NCBI GenBank assembly: GCA_036732565.1
Contig: DAINCF010000496.1
Span: 1 to 5,396 of the forward strand
Reading direction: 5' to 3'
Source: JAIVJN01 sp036732565
GTDB taxonomy: Bacteria; Acidobacteriota; Vicinamibacteria; Vicinamibacterales; UBA2999
Length of the DNA: 5,396 bases
Below are positions 5,307 through 5,396 of this stretch, one piece after another (the stretch's first letter is position 1; every line of letters starts with the position of its first letter). Below the pieces are notes generated by a model. The model ran no database searches, was not told the DNA's origin, and saw nothing but the letters and a program-made list of their open reading frames with translations. The translations under genes and the position numbers were made by a program.

Positions 5307-5396
5307 ATGGCACCAAGACGTATTACCCGTCACCTGTTCCTCGCGGCGGCCGCCGCGGTCGTGGCCGCGACCGGACTGCTCGGTGCGCAAACCCGT
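5307..5396 (+). CDS. N-terminus of an exported protein, truncated by the right edge
   Basis: Thirty codons are visible: a basic start (MAPRRITRH), a hydrophobic alanine- and valine-rich core, and a GAQ-type cleavage region near residue 27. This is a signal peptide of the kind carried by the other exported proteins here. An RR pair is present, but the rest of a twin-arginine motif is not convincing, so Sec export is more likely. The mature protein lies outside the window and its function cannot be told. It is on the same strand as the DUF1080 gene, 158 bp after it, with a hairpin in between, so it may have its own promoter. Confidence 0.7.
   Translation, partial: MAPRRITRHLFLAAAAAVVAATGLLGAQTR

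Overview
The window is GC-rich DNA from a Gram-negative bacterium. It most resembles an Acidobacteriota genome, possibly the Vicinamibacteria group. This is inferred from the gene types: a very large TonB-dependent receptor of the Oar-like kind with an N-terminal carboxypeptidase-regulatory-like domain, an exported DUF1080 (3-keto-disaccharide hydrolase-like) protein, and an exported PQQ-like beta-propeller protein. This mix is common in Acidobacteriota and in some Planctomycetota. No rRNA or other taxonomic marker is present, so the assignment is tentative.

Layout: (1) On the minus strand, 741-1 holds the first 247 codons of an exported PQQ-like beta-propeller protein that runs off the left edge. 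(2) A 370-bp divergent intergenic region (742-1111) carries a plausible promoter for each flanking gene, several small inverted repeats and one inverted copy of a 17-bp repeat family. (3) On the plus strand, 1112-4276 encodes a complete 1054-residue TonB-dependent outer-membrane receptor. (4) A compact 93-bp repeat array (4274-4366) has two 17-bp-type direct repeats, a perfect 12-bp hairpin followed by TTTT, then two more repeats. It begins on the receptor's stop codon and ends inside the first codons of the next gene. (5) 4360-5148 encodes a complete 262-residue exported DUF1080 protein. (6) A 158-bp gap contains a perfect 11-bp hairpin. (7) 5307-5396 holds the first 30 codons, essentially a signal peptide, of another exported protein cut by the right edge.

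All four genes appear to encode envelope or exported proteins. A reasonable inference is a scavenging locus: the receptor imports a ligand across the outer membrane, and the DUF1080 protein, whose relatives include 3-keto-glycoside-cleaving enzymes, acts on sugars in the periplasm. The substrate cannot be read from the sequence. The least ordinary signal is the repeat family around the receptor gene. It fills the whole receptor-DUF1080 junction, supplies the stop codon of one gene and the start codon of the next, leaves the second gene without a visible Shine-Dalgarno, and has a 16-bp exact inverted copy upstream of the receptor. I see no CRISPR array, insertion sequence, tRNA, rRNA or phage gene.
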